Notes: generated by a model not told the origin, from the letters alone. A DNA stretch of 40,075 nucleotides from an uncultured Chlorobiaceae bacterium (GCA_903887845.1 CAISRC010000090.1:1-40075); one strand, 5' to 3'. Shown: positions 1-8,256, counted from the first letter of the stretch. Translations and numbers: made by a program.

Positions 1-258
1 ACGAACCCGAAGCATAAACTCTTCAGATGGAAAACACTCGAACATAAACCTGATAACAAAGTCCGCACGACCTATTTCAGTCACACACTCTGTAAGATAA
101 TAGACCAGATCTTCATCAAGATCCTTTTTATGATATGGTGCCGTCTTGTCAAAGTTCTCATACAGATCCTCAACACGCTGTGCTGCGACATCAATAATAA
201 CGCTACCGGCAGCCGTATGTTCGTACCGGTCAAGTATTCTTTTTTTCACAAATCCCAT
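1..258 (-). CDS. Hypothetical protein, 5' part only (runs off the left edge)
   Basis: Reading the minus strand from the ATG at 258-256 gives 86 open codons that continue past the left edge. The protein starts MGFVKKRILDRYEHTAAG and goes on with a charged, probably helical segment containing AAQRVEDLYENFDK and acidic residues, followed by a segment rich in Phe and Cys. I do not recognise a family. The start is supported only by it being the first ATG of an uninterrupted frame; no strong ribosome binding site is visible. No function is proposed. Confidence 0.6.
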   Translation of the reverse strand, partial: MGFVKKRILDRYEHTAAGSVIIDVAAQRVEDLYENFDKTAPYHKKDLDEDLVYYLTECVTEIGRADFVIRFMFECFPSEEFMLRVR

Positions 259-595
259 TAGCTTCTTATGATTTCTTGGCAACGTCAAGCATACAAAAAA
301 TATCGGATTTATCGTTGTTATATTTCAAGAATGAGTTGCAAAAAAGCCTGCTGAGAGTCTTACAATTGATGATTTAACAGAATTGTTGCATGATCTTAAC
401 CATTCCCCAACACTAACTTGTTTTCTTACTATTGTAAAGTTCAAGGTTCTTGATCAACATCATCGCACAGTCACGATGAAGAATCTGAATCGGGTATAGT
501 GTTTTGTTTCACGCTACAGTCCTGTTCCCTTGTGAGAAAACTAATCTGCACGTTTTCTGGTCAAAGAAGGAAGCTCTATGCAGCATCATAACTAA
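259..595. other. Intergenic stretch of 337 bases
   Basis: No RNA gene or confident ORF was seen. One frame on the plus strand is open from 335 to 499 (54 codons, ending TAG) and reads like protein, with SLTIDDLTELLHDLN near its start, but it has no ATG and begins right after a stop. It could be the remnant of a small gene. The end of the stretch, 564-595, carries a purine-rich site and a five-codon mini-ORF listed separately. Confidence 0.4.
578..595 (+). other. Five-codon mini-ORF (leader-like) abutting the next start codon
   Basis: ATG CAG CAT CAT AAC TAA encodes MQHHN. It sits about 7 bases after AAGAAGGAAG, the best Shine-Dalgarno-like sequence in this area, and its TAA is immediately followed by the ATG of the 596-868 gene. 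This arrangement would suit termination-reinitiation coupling. It may also be chance, with the purine run serving the downstream ATG from an unusual distance. Confidence 0.25.
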
Positions 596-868
596 ATGGA
601 AAACTTCATGTTGCGACTTGATGAATTAAAAAAGGAAATAAACGCGGAGTTTTATTTACATGATGAACTAATCAATCATGACATCAAAAAAGTTGATGCA
701 CTGGCAGATATGATTATAAAACCTTCCGGAAAAAAAGACTTGCTGAAACTTCTGCACTTGCTGCAGAAATCAGGGAATCCTCATATTGTCATTAATTCAA
801 AAGGGCGGGTAATCTTCCCTGACAGACGGTTTCATGGAACAATTGTTGTTTCCGACCTGAAGCTATAA
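596..868 (+). CDS. Small hypothetical protein, 90 aa
   Basis: The 90-residue product is charged and probably mostly helical. It contains LDELKKEINAEFYLHDELINHDIKK-type residues near its N-terminus, then a Leu/Lys-rich segment (KKDLLKLLHLLQKSG) and a short C-terminal part with NSKGRVIFPDRRF. There is no signal peptide or membrane segment, so it is probably cytoplasmic. I do not recognise the family. The ATG at 596 directly follows the stop of a five-codon mini-ORF that has the only good ribosome binding site nearby; a second in-frame ATG at 608 is an alternative start. The gene stands alone, with about 130 bases before the next ORF. Confidence 0.5.
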   Translation: MENFMLRLDELKKEINAEFYLHDELINHDIKKVDALADMIIKPSGKKDLLKLLHLLQKSGNPHIVINSKGRVIFPDRRFHGTIVVSDLKL

Positions 869-998
869 AAAAGTATTAAAAATTGTTCACTATCTCGCCA
901 CATTGCTGTAACGGTAACTTAACACTATGAAGAGTACCTTGGTGCACTCACAAATCAGTGAGGACAAAAAAGTTTAATGAATAAAGAGAGAAACTTAT

Positions 999-1271
999 AT
1001 GTCTCATAAAAAAATCGTCATGGTACAGGACAAGAAGATCACTCTTGTTGCGCATGACAACAAGAAACGTGATTTATTGGAATGGGCGATGTTCAATCGA
1101 GAGCTTCTCGCCAATCATATTGTTTTCGCTACTGGCACGACCGGTGATGCCCTGGGAGGTAAATTAGGGTTGACAATCAATAAACTCCAGAGCGGTACTT
1201 TCTTAACTATCCATCCCTTTTGTTCACAAGCTTGTTGCATGCTCGTAACAATTCCTCAACAGAACAAATAG
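999..1271 (+). pseudogene. mgsA: Truncated methylglyoxal synthase remnant
   Basis: The first 65 or so residues match the methylglyoxal synthase fold: KKITLVAHDNKK corresponds to the first strand and its conserved His, FATGTTG is the phosphate-binding loop, and GLTINKLQSG leads towards the catalytic loop. In intact enzymes QSG is followed by P(L/M)GGDQ, with the catalytic Asp, and then by about 60 more residues including a second Asp and a His. Here the reading frame turns into unrelated sequence (FLTIHPFCSQACC) and stops after 90 residues, against the usual 120-155. None of the missing part is found in the 80 bases after the stop. A ribosome binding site (AGAGAG) precedes the ATG. The protein should not convert dihydroxyacetone phosphate to methylglyoxal. 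The family is fairly certain; whether the stump is expressed is unknown. Confidence 0.7.
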
Positions 1272-1352
1272 TATGTTCTCTGGCACCTGAAGAATATAAA
1301 TGAATTCAGAAATTTTAATGCTTAAGTCAAAAAAACCAACCAAATATTTGTT

Positions 1353-2531
1353 ATGAAAAAAGTTGCAATGATAGTCGGTCTGGCCGCTGCCCTCGGCTTC
1401 AACAACGCGAAAGCGGCTGACTGGAACTGGAAAGGAGATGTCCGTGAGCGTTGGGAATACCAGAAAAAACCAGTAGTTTCGAACCCTGATATTCCAAGCA
1501 CTTCACGAGCACGTACCCGTGTTCGTCTTGGTGTTTATCCCTGGATCAATGACGAACTTTCTGCTGGTGTGCAAATTTCGACTGGTAACGATGATCCTTT
1601 GGAAACAATTTCACGTAACCAGAACTCCGGCAGCCTTTTCCAGCCAAAAAGCATTTACCTCAATGAAGAGTTTATTGATTATCATCCAACATTCCTTGAC
1701 AACAAAGTTAACCTGATTCTGGGTAAGCGGGATGATTCAAGCACGATTATCAGGGTGGACAATCTGGTTTACGATTCCGATCTCACTTTTGAAGGCGCAA
1801 CACTTCAATACGGAAAGGATTCCGATGGAAAAGAAAAAGATGGTCCAATCGCAATTGCTGGTTACTATCTGCTTAACTCCTGGTCATCAGCGACATACCA
1901 CGATCCGGTACTTTATGTAGTACAGGGTGCTTACAAGGGAGAAATTAATGATTTGAGCTATTTGGTTGGCGCTGGTTTCAATTACTATGAAAACCTGAAC
2001 AACCTGCAAGTTACCGGTGACCTTTCGGCTATTGGGACAGCAACCAACAGTAATTACAATAAAACTCCATCGGTAACACCATTTGCAAATTCTGCCTACA
2101 AGATTGTTGAACTGTTTGGCAAGATTGGCGGCCAAGTCACAGAAAAGCTTCCATGGAAGGTATATGGGCAGTACGCATTCAACACTGCCAATGCTCAATC
2201 CATCAATGAAAACAGGAGGAAAGCTTTGCTTGCAGGTGTAACCATCGGCGATGCAAAACAGGTAGGGGATTGGTCGATTGATTTCAAATACGATCGGATT
2301 GAGAGAGATTCCGTCTTTCCGTTGTTTACCGATTCAGACAGAAAAGTCGGAAGTGCTACCCTTCCTGCTACAGCAATTGTTAACATAAAGGGTTACGAAA
2401 TTGCCGGGAATTACCATCTTGTCCAGAATTTCATCCTTGGGGCCAGATACTTCCGTTATAACAATATTGATAAACCAACAAGCAATCCGAAGCTTAACCA
2501 GTTGCAGCTTGATGCCCTTGTAAAGTTCTAA
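1353..2531 (+). CDS. Putative outer-membrane porin
   Basis: The 392-residue protein begins with a signal peptide (MKKVAMIVGLAAALGF, cleavage probably after NAKA near residue 21). It continues with alternating polar and hydrophobic strands typical of a beta-barrel, including WKGDVRERWEYQ at the mature N-terminus and RVRLGVYPWINDELSAGVQ, and ends in a terminal Phe (DALVKF), as outer-membrane proteins do. It resembles the uncharacterised phosphate-selective-type porins of Bacteroidota and Chlorobiota, but the selectivity cannot be read from the sequence. The next gene encodes a phosphate-binding protein, which suggests a role in phosphate uptake across the outer membrane. No clear ribosome binding site precedes the ATG. 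Confidence 0.75.
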   Translation: MKKVAMIVGLAAALGFNNAKAADWNWKGDVRERWEYQKKPVVSNPDIPSTSRARTRVRLGVYPWINDELSAGVQISTGNDDPLETISRNQNSGSLFQPKSIYLNEEFIDYHPTFLDNKVNLILGKRDDSSTIIRVDNLVYDSDLTFEGATLQYGKDSDGKEKDGPIAIAGYYLLNSWSSATYHDPVLYVVQGAYKGEINDLSYLVGAGFNYYENLNNLQVTGDLSAIGTATNSNYNKTPSVTPFANSAYKIVELFGKIGGQVTEKLPWKVYGQYAFNTANAQSINENRRKALLAGVTIGDAKQVGDWSIDFKYDRIERDSVFPLFTDSDRKVGSATLPATAIVNIKGYEIAGNYHLVQNFILGARYFRYNNIDKPTSNPKLNQLQLDALVKF

Positions 2532-2583
2532 TAAAATTTGTGTGTGTTGTTCTTTCTTCTGGTTGTGTGTGTAGCTGGTTTGC

Positions 2584-2614
2584 AAGACTGATCCTGCTGC
2601 TGAAGGACAGTCTT
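2584..2614 (+). promoter_or_regulatory. Intercistronic hairpin between porin and pstS-like gene
   Basis: AAGACTGATCC and GGACAGTCTT can pair over 10 base pairs with one bulged A, leaving a 10-base loop. There is no T-run after it, so it is not a standard terminator. It could protect or separate the porin message from the downstream pstS message. The structure is seen in the sequence; the role is inferred. Confidence 0.4.
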
Positions 2615-2673
2615 GCTGAACCGGTATATAATCAGCAAACTCTTTTACGTCTTTATCATCGATTAACTCAATT

Positions 2674-3504
2674 ATGACAATCAACATGAAATTCTTCAGA
2701 AAAATACTATTAAATGCCACGGTGTTCGGAATTATGGCTTCCGGCACGGCTGTAGCTGCCGGTAAAATCGTTATTGACGGCTCGACGACGGTCGGTCCTA
2801 TTGCCAAAGCTTTTGCTGGCTACTATACCAAGTCCACTGGCGTACAGGTGACGGTAAGTGAGTCCGGTTCGGGTAATGGTGCAAAAAGCCTTATCAACAA
2901 AACCTGTGACATTGCAACTATGTCACGCGCCATGAAAGAAAAGGAAGAGGCCGCAGCAAGAAGCAAAGGCGTCAACCCTGTTGAACATATAGTTGCTCTT
3001 GATGGCCTTTCAATTGTTGTTCATCCGAGCAATCGTATCAATGCACTCTCAAAGGCACAGATTCGCGGTATTTACATGGGCAAATATACCAACTGGAACC
3101 AGCTTGGCGGAGCCAATTCGCCTATAGTGGTCATCCAGCGTGAATCGAACAGTGGCACTGCTGATTCCTTTAAAGAACTGGTTATGGGCAAGGAGAACCC
3201 GATTTCCAAAAGAGCTGAAACTCAGTCAAGCAACGGCGCAATCAAGAGTCGTGTTGCGTCAACGCCTGCGGCAATCAGCTATATCGGACTCGGTTTTGTT
3301 GACAGTTCTGTCAAAGCTGTTCTGGTTGACGGTGTTGAGGCTGACGTCAGGACGGTGAAAAACGGTACCTATCCGATCACACGCCCACTCTTTATGTACA
3401 CGAACGGGAATCCTACTGGCGCTGTCAAGCAATTCATTGACCTGCCAAAAACGCCCGAAGGCAAACATATTATCAGCGAAACCGGGTTTGTCAACTACTA
3501 TTGA
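2674..3504 (+). CDS. pstS: Phosphate ABC transporter substrate-binding protein (PstS family)
   Basis: This is a periplasmic binding protein of 276 residues with an N-terminal signal peptide ending around SGTAVAAG. The mature protein starts KIVIDGSTTVGPI, carries the PstS phosphate-binding signatures (DGSTTV, SESGSGNGAKSL) and later has VVIQRESNSGTADSFKEL, the second phosphate loop. The overall order matches the PBP-like domain of PstS. An in-frame ATG at 2686 (MKFFRK) is an equally good start. The porin gene lies upstream in the same direction, so the two may deliver phosphate together. No pstC, pstA or pstB is present in the window, so the membrane partner must be elsewhere. A strong terminator follows at 3543. 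Confidence 0.85.
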   Translation: MTINMKFFRKILLNATVFGIMASGTAVAAGKIVIDGSTTVGPIAKAFAGYYTKSTGVQVTVSESGSGNGAKSLINKTCDIATMSRAMKEKEEAAARSKGVNPVEHIVALDGLSIVVHPSNRINALSKAQIRGIYMGKYTNWNQLGGANSPIVVIQRESNSGTADSFKELVMGKENPISKRAETQSSNGAIKSRVASTPAAISYIGLGFVDSSVKAVLVDGVEADVRTVKNGTYPITRPLFMYTNGNPTGAVKQFIDLPKTPEGKHIISETGFVNYY

Positions 3505-3542
3505 TTGCTGAACAAAACAGCTCCCTTGACAACATTGAACAA

Positions 3543-3578
3543 CGAAAAAGCCGTCTTGAATACAGGACGGCTTTTTCG
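3543..3578 (+). terminator. Rho-independent terminator after pstS
   Basis: Perfect 13-bp arms (CGAAAAAGCCGTC / GACGGCTTTTTCG) enclose a 10-base loop. The GC-rich core is followed by five T's within the right arm. It lies 39 bases after the pstS stop codon. Confidence 0.8.
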
Positions 3579-3734
3579 CGTCTTAATTGCCAACATACCG
3601 CTCCTGCGAAGCTGAAGAACAGCTATTTCCAAAAAATAATAGACATCATAGATGCGCCTCTCTGAGTTGAGGAAAAATGTCCATTGTTTTCCCTACTTTG
3701 TTGTGTTGATATTAACAACCATAACCACAGGGGA

Positions 3735-5429
3735 ATGAGAGGAACTCTCAAGCAAAAGATAGTTGGTGCCACGACAATATTGTTGATACTTGTTGGAATT
3801 ACTGCCTGCCGCCAGAATAATAATGAGTTGCGGCGTGACCGGATTGTTACTGCAATTTCGGCTGATTTCGACTATCTCAATCCTCTGCTCATCCAGTTTT
3901 CGATGTCACGCGAGGTGTGCAAGTTGCTCTACCCTTCGCTGGTGAAACCCACTTATGACAAAATAAAGGGTGGGATTACCTTTCTTCCAAACACCGCCAA
4001 AAGCTGGAATTTTTCTGAAAATGGTAAAAAAGTCACCTTCCATCTGCGAAGTGACGCACTCTGGGAAGATGGTAAAAAGGTGACGTCGCATGATTTCAAG
4101 TACTCCTATACCTTATACAAGAACCCGGGAATTGCCAGTTCCCGGCAGCACTATCTCAATGAACTTGTTCTGCTGCCGGATGGAAGCGCAGATATTGCTC
4201 GCGCTGTCGAAACTCCGGACGATTCAACCCTGGTGCTGCATTTCAGTAAACCTATGGCGCAGGAGATTGTGCTTGATCATTTTAATGATCTGATGCCGGT
4301 CGCCGAGCATGTGTTCAAAGCCTTTTCTCCTGATGAAATCCGCTCGAGGGCTTCCGAAATACCCGTCGTAAGCGCTGGCCCCTTCAAGGTAAAATTGTGG
4401 AAACGTCAGGAAAAACTTGAGCTTGTCAGGAACCCTTCTTCAACGCTGCCCCATCCAGCCACCATCACAAACATGGTTTTTATGGTGGTTCCTGAATACA
4501 CTACCCGGCTTGCCATGCTGAAATCCGGCCAGATTGATGCCATGCTTTCGGCTGGAGGCATTAATCCTAAAGATATTAAAGAGCTGTCCAAAAGCTCGCC
4601 TTCGATTATCATCAGACCGGTACAGAACCGTTACTTCGACAGTATTGTCTGGCTGAACATCGACGGAGAGGTGTACCGCCGTAACCATCAGATAAAACCG
4701 AATGCCCTGTTTGGCGACAAGCTGGTACGCCGGGCGCTAACCATCGCCATTGACCGGCAATCGATTATTGACGGATTCATGGGGCCGGAGCACGCCACTA
4801 TCGTCAACACCTCTCTTTCACCCGCTTACCTGGAGCTTGCCGACTCGTCGCTTGATCCATACAGTTTTAATCCCCAAAAAGCTTCTGCCCTGCTGCGCGA
4901 GGCGGGGTGGGAACCTGGCCCGAATGGTATTCTGCAAAAAAACGGGAAGAAATTTTCTTTCGAGCTTGCGGCTCCGGTGGGCAACCCAAGGCGCAACTAT
5001 GCCGCAACAATTATTCAGCAAAACCTCCGAGAAATTGGTATTGACTGCCGTCTGAAATTTGATGAAGGACTGATTTTTAATAAATACCAGAATGAGTTTC
5101 GCTATGATGCCGCTCTTTCAGGGATGGCTGCTGAAACCCTTCCCTTTCAGCTTGTCATCTGGGGATCCGACTTCGCGAAGCGTCCGTTCAACTCTTCAGC
5201 ATTCAGGAGCAGCGAACTCGACACCATTATCGATGAACTCAGCAGACCGCTTCCGGAAGGACGCGAAATTGCACTCTGGAAACGCTACCAGAAGATTCTG
5301 AACGACGAACAGCCGAGAACGTTCCTCTATTATTATGATGAGCTTGAGGGATTCAATCGCCGCATCCAGAATGTTGATGTCAACCTGATCTCCACGCTTT
5401 ATAACGTGTTTGAGTGGAAGATCAAGTGA
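3735..5429 (+). CDS. Peptide/oligopeptide-type ABC transporter substrate-binding lipoprotein (SBP family 5)
   Basis: From the ATG at 3735 the protein has 564 residues and a lipoprotein signal: basic start MRGTLKQK, a hydrophobic stretch, and lipobox ITAC with the modified Cys at residue 25. The mature part fits the OppA/DppA family (SBP_bac_5): DFDYLNPLL near the start, TFHLRSDALWEDGKKVTSHDF, YKNPG, and RRALTIAIDRQSIIDGF followed by the C-terminal lobe. An upstream TTG at 3684 would give 17 more residues but places the signal peptide badly, so the ATG is preferred. No oligopeptide permease or ATPase genes lie beside it, so it is an orphan in this window, and its ligand is unknown. Confidence 0.85.
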   Translation: MRGTLKQKIVGATTILLILVGITACRQNNNELRRDRIVTAISADFDYLNPLLIQFSMSREVCKLLYPSLVKPTYDKIKGGITFLPNTAKSWNFSENGKKVTFHLRSDALWEDGKKVTSHDFKYSYTLYKNPGIASSRQHYLNELVLLPDGSADIARAVETPDDSTLVLHFSKPMAQEIVLDHFNDLMPVAEHVFKAFSPDEIRSRASEIPVVSAGPFKVKLWKRQEKLELVRNPSSTLPHPATITNMVFMVVPEYTTRLAMLKSGQIDAMLSAGGINPKDIKELSKSSPSIIIRPVQNRYFDSIVWLNIDGEVYRRNHQIKPNALFGDKLVRRALTIAIDRQSIIDGFMGPEHATIVNTSLSPAYLELADSSLDPYSFNPQKASALLREAGWEPGPNGILQKNGKKFSFELAAPVGNPRRNYAATIIQQNLREIGIDCRLKFDEGLIFNKYQNEFRYDAALSGMAAETLPFQLVIWGSDFAKRPFNSSAFRSSELDTIIDELSRPLPEGREIALWKRYQKILNDEQPRTFLYYYDELEGFNRRIQNVDVNLISTLYNVFEWKIK

Positions 5430-5442
5430 AACAGGGCCCTGT

Positions 5443-5471
5443 TTGCCGCCTGCACCTATTTTTGCTATATT
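5443..5471 (+). promoter_or_regulatory. Candidate promoter of the bchFCX operon
   Basis: TTGCCG at 5443-5448 and TATATT at 5466-5471 are separated by exactly 17 bases and lie about 40 bases before the bchF ATG. They resemble a housekeeping sigma-factor promoter (four of six and five of six consensus positions). The site falls just after the stop of the upstream lipoprotein gene. Confidence 0.5.
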
Positions 5472-5511
5472 CAACCACTTTATCAACCACCACCCGCGAA
5501 CTTATTGTAAT

Positions 5512-5985
5512 ATGCCCCGTTACACACCCGAGCAGCTTGAACGCAGAAACGCGTCAGTCTGGACAAAAGTGCAGGGAATCCTTGCGCCTATCCAGTTCGT
5601 CATGTTTCTTGCCGGCCTGACCGTCACCTGGCTCTACCAGTCCCACAACGGTATCGACAACTTCGCCTGGATCACCTTTTTTGTCACCCTGAAAACCCTC
5701 ATGCTTGTCCTGATTTTTGTGACCGGCGGCTTTTTTGAACTTGAGGTTTTCGGTCAGTTTGCCTTTGCTCATGAATTCTTCTGGGAGGATTTCGGCAGCG
5801 CCATTGCCATGGTGGTGCATCTCTCCTACTTTGTCCTCTTTTTTATCGGTCTTGATGAAACCACACTTATATGGACAGCACTGCTCGCCTATTTGAGCTA
5901 TCTTGTCAATGCCGCACAATTCGTCATTCGTCTGCTTCTTGAAAAGCATAATGAAAAGAAACTCAAGCAGCGTCAGGCGGCCTGA
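5512..5985 (+). CDS. bchF: 3-vinyl bacteriochlorophyllide hydratase
   Basis: The 157-residue protein begins MPRYTPEQLERRNASVWTK, matching the start of BchF proteins, and has about four predicted membrane segments (around residues 20-40, 52-75, 95-112 and 118-140). BchF adds water to the 3-vinyl group of chlorophyllide-type pigments, giving the 3-hydroxyethyl group that BchC later oxidises. A longer frame opens at a GTG at 5410, but it overlaps the previous gene and lacks homology, so the ATG at 5512 was chosen. The next gene, bchC, begins 24 bases after the stop. The family is recognised from N-terminal and membrane pattern, length and neighbours. Confidence 0.88.
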   Translation: MPRYTPEQLERRNASVWTKVQGILAPIQFVMFLAGLTVTWLYQSHNGIDNFAWITFFVTLKTLMLVLIFVTGGFFELEVFGQFAFAHEFFWEDFGSAIAMVVHLSYFVLFFIGLDETTLIWTALLAYLSYLVNAAQFVIRLLLEKHNEKKLKQRQAA

Positions 5986-6009
5986 TCACCTTTGACAACG
6001 CACAATGTT

Positions 6010-7014
6010 ATGAAAGCAAAAGCCATTGTCTTCACGGATGTTCGCCAGATTGAACTCAGTGAGGTGACCCTGAAGCCCGTTTCGTCAACGGATGTCCTGG
6101 TTGAAACCTGGTGGTCATCAATCAGTACCGGCACGGAAAAAATGGCTTATAACGGCCTTATCCCTTCTTGGCCCTTTATTTTTCCCTTTATTCCCGGCTA
6201 TGAAACGGTCGGAAAGATCATTGAGGTGGGTGAGCATGTCAACGAAAGCCTGATCGGCAAGTTTGCCTACGTAGCCGGATCATTCGGGTATGAAGGTGTC
6301 AATGCCGCGTTTGGAGGAGCCTCGGAGTATATTGTCTGCCCTGTCGAGAGCATAACTGTTCTCGACAACATAGACCACCCGGAGTCAGGCATAGCCCTGC
6401 CGCTTGGCGCTACAGCCCTCCATATTGTTGATCTTGCACAAGTTGAAAACAAGAAAGTACTGGTGCTCGGCCAGGGTGCAGTCGGCATTCTCGCTGCCGA
6501 ACTGGCACAGCTTATGGGCGCAAAACTGGTCGCCGCAACCGAACCCAACAAGAACAGACTGAACCTCTCAACTGCCGACCTGAAGGTTGACCCTGAAACA
6601 GAGGACGTTTCGGCGGCACTTGCCGGACACGAGTTTGATGTGTTGATCGACAGTACCGGCATCATGAGCGCGATTGATACCGGCCTCCGGTTTTTGAAAT
6701 TTCACGGAACCGTGATTTTTGGAGGTTATTATCAGAGAATCAATATCGATTACTCACAGGCCTTTCAAAAAGAACTCTCCTTCATTGCAGCCAAACAGTG
6801 GGCCAAGGGTGATCTGGAACGGGTCAGGGAACTTATCGCACAACACAAGCTTAATGCAGAACGGATTTTCACCCATCAGCATACCGTTGAGAAGGATATC
6901 ACAGAGGCATACGTGCAGGCCTTCACCGATCCGGACTGCCTCAAAATGATCCTGCTCTGGAAAACCGGCACAGCGCAGGAGGGAAAGGAACCTCCTGTCA
7001 CAGCACAACCATAA
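6010..7014 (+). CDS. bchC: Bacteriochlorophyllide a dehydrogenase (3-hydroxyethyl oxidation)
   Basis: The 334-residue enzyme belongs to the zinc-type alcohol dehydrogenase superfamily. It has the GroES-like N-terminal half (ETWWSSISTGTEKMAYNG, IPGYETVGKIIEVG) and a Rossmann fold with VLVLGQGAVGILAAELAQLMGA as the nucleotide-binding loop. BchC oxidises the 3-hydroxyethyl group of the bacteriochlorophyllide to the 3-acetyl group, in the late steps of bacteriochlorophyll a synthesis. The TTG at 5992 would add six residues; the ATG at 6010 (MKAKAIVFTD) fits the family better. It lies between bchF and bchX, with 10 bases before bchX, so the three are one operon. Confidence 0.9.
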   Translation: MKAKAIVFTDVRQIELSEVTLKPVSSTDVLVETWWSSISTGTEKMAYNGLIPSWPFIFPFIPGYETVGKIIEVGEHVNESLIGKFAYVAGSFGYEGVNAAFGGASEYIVCPVESITVLDNIDHPESGIALPLGATALHIVDLAQVENKKVLVLGQGAVGILAAELAQLMGAKLVAATEPNKNRLNLSTADLKVDPETEDVSAALAGHEFDVLIDSTGIMSAIDTGLRFLKFHGTVIFGGYYQRINIDYSQAFQKELSFIAAKQWAKGDLERVRELIAQHKLNAERIFTHQHTVEKDITEAYVQAFTDPDCLKMILLWKTGTAQEGKEPPVTAQP

Positions 7015-7024
7015 GCAGCGCAAG

Positions 7025-8128
7025 ATGACAGCAAGAACCATCGCTATTTACGGCAAGGGCGGCATTGGCAAAAGTTTCACGACAACGAACCTCAGCGCCA
7101 CGTTTGCCATGATGAACAAACGGGTATTGCAACTTGGCTGCGACCCGAAGCACGACTCCACAACCTCGCTTTTTGGAGGCATTTCACTGCCGACAGTGAC
7201 TGATGTTTTTGCAGAAAAGAATGCACAGAACCTGCAGGTCGCCATCAAGGATATTGTTTTCCGACGGGATATCGCTGATTTCCCGCAGCCAATTTATGGC
7301 ATTGAGCTTGGCGGGCCACAGGTTGGCCGGGGATGCGGCGGCAGGGGCATTATCTCGGGATTTGATGTGCTTGAAAAACTTGGCATCTTCAAGTGGGAAC
7401 TTGACGTCATCCTCATGGATTTTCTTGGTGATGTTGTCTGCGGAGGATTCGCCACGCCACTCGCCCGCTCGCTCAGTGAGGAGGTTATTCTTGTCACCAA
7501 TAACGATCGCCAGTCTATCTTTACCGCGAATAATATCTGCAAGGCGAATAACTATTTCAGAACCATCGGCGGCAAATCACGGCTGCTTGGCCTGATCATT
7601 AACCGCGACGACGGGAGCGGTATTGCTGAAAAATATGCCGAGGCTGCCGGGATCACCATCCTAATGAAGTTGCCATACCTTGCTGATGCCCGCGACAAGG
7701 ATGACAGCTTCGACTTTGCCATCCGGCTGCCTGAACTTCGGGAAAAATTCCAGACACTGGCCAGTGATATTCTTGAAAACCGTATCACCCCCTGCGAAGC
7801 TGTCGGGCTTGACTTTATGGGGTTTGTGCGGATTTTTGGGGAGGTTAGTAATGATGCTCCGCTCGCGGCAACGGCTGATGAGTTGTTTGGGAACTCAAAG
7901 AGTCTTCCCATTGCTGAAAAAAATAGCTCACTGGGAAGTGATAACCTGAAGATGCAGCGCTGTATTGAAAAACTTGGAGCTGAAGAGCAGGAGGTGTACA
8001 GAATGGTTGAGCAGGGGCAGAGAGCTATCGACGAGGTTGCTGCGCTGACGCATCGTGAAGAGTCAGCGGTCAGAGAGTTGCTTGCGAGCGCACGGAAAGA
8101 GCTGAAAAGGCTTTTTTTTGAGGTGTGA
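7025..8128 (+). CDS. bchX: Chlorophyllide reductase iron protein (subunit X)
   Basis: This 367-residue protein is a nitrogenase-iron-protein homologue. It has a P-loop, GKGGIGKS, at residues 10-17, the CDPKHDST switch region, and the two cysteines that bridge the 4Fe-4S cluster between subunits: Cys104 in GRGCGGRG and Cys139 in DVVCGGFA. BchX gives electrons with ATP hydrolysis to the BchYZ catalytic part, which reduces ring B of chlorophyllide a. BchY and BchZ are not in the window. It closes the bchF-bchC-bchX operon. The C-terminal 90 or so residues after the BchX/NifH core (around SSLGSDNLKMQRC) form a charged extension. Confidence 0.93.
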   Translation: MTARTIAIYGKGGIGKSFTTTNLSATFAMMNKRVLQLGCDPKHDSTTSLFGGISLPTVTDVFAEKNAQNLQVAIKDIVFRRDIADFPQPIYGIELGGPQVGRGCGGRGIISGFDVLEKLGIFKWELDVILMDFLGDVVCGGFATPLARSLSEEVILVTNNDRQSIFTANNICKANNYFRTIGGKSRLLGLIINRDDGSGIAEKYAEAAGITILMKLPYLADARDKDDSFDFAIRLPELREKFQTLASDILENRITPCEAVGLDFMGFVRIFGEVSNDAPLAATADELFGNSKSLPIAEKNSSLGSDNLKMQRCIEKLGAEEQEVYRMVEQGQRAIDEVAALTHREESAVRELLASARKELKRLFFEV

Positions 8129-8256
8129 CGATTTATTTCGGCTGTCGCAAGCCTGCATGTAAACCAGGATGACACTCACTATTCTTATCATCATCCAAGA
8201 CTGACTTTTCGGTTGCTTGCCAGGGCCGTCCGGTCGTTCATTGGGTTGAATGCTCT

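Noticed and set aside
2334-2807. A 157-codon minus-strand ORF across the porin-pstS gap
   Set aside because: It overlaps the ends of two well-supported genes and the hairpin between them, and has no domain.
7552-8175. A 207-codon minus-strand ORF opposite bchX
   Set aside because: Ser/Arg-rich shadow of bchX codon usage with no homology.
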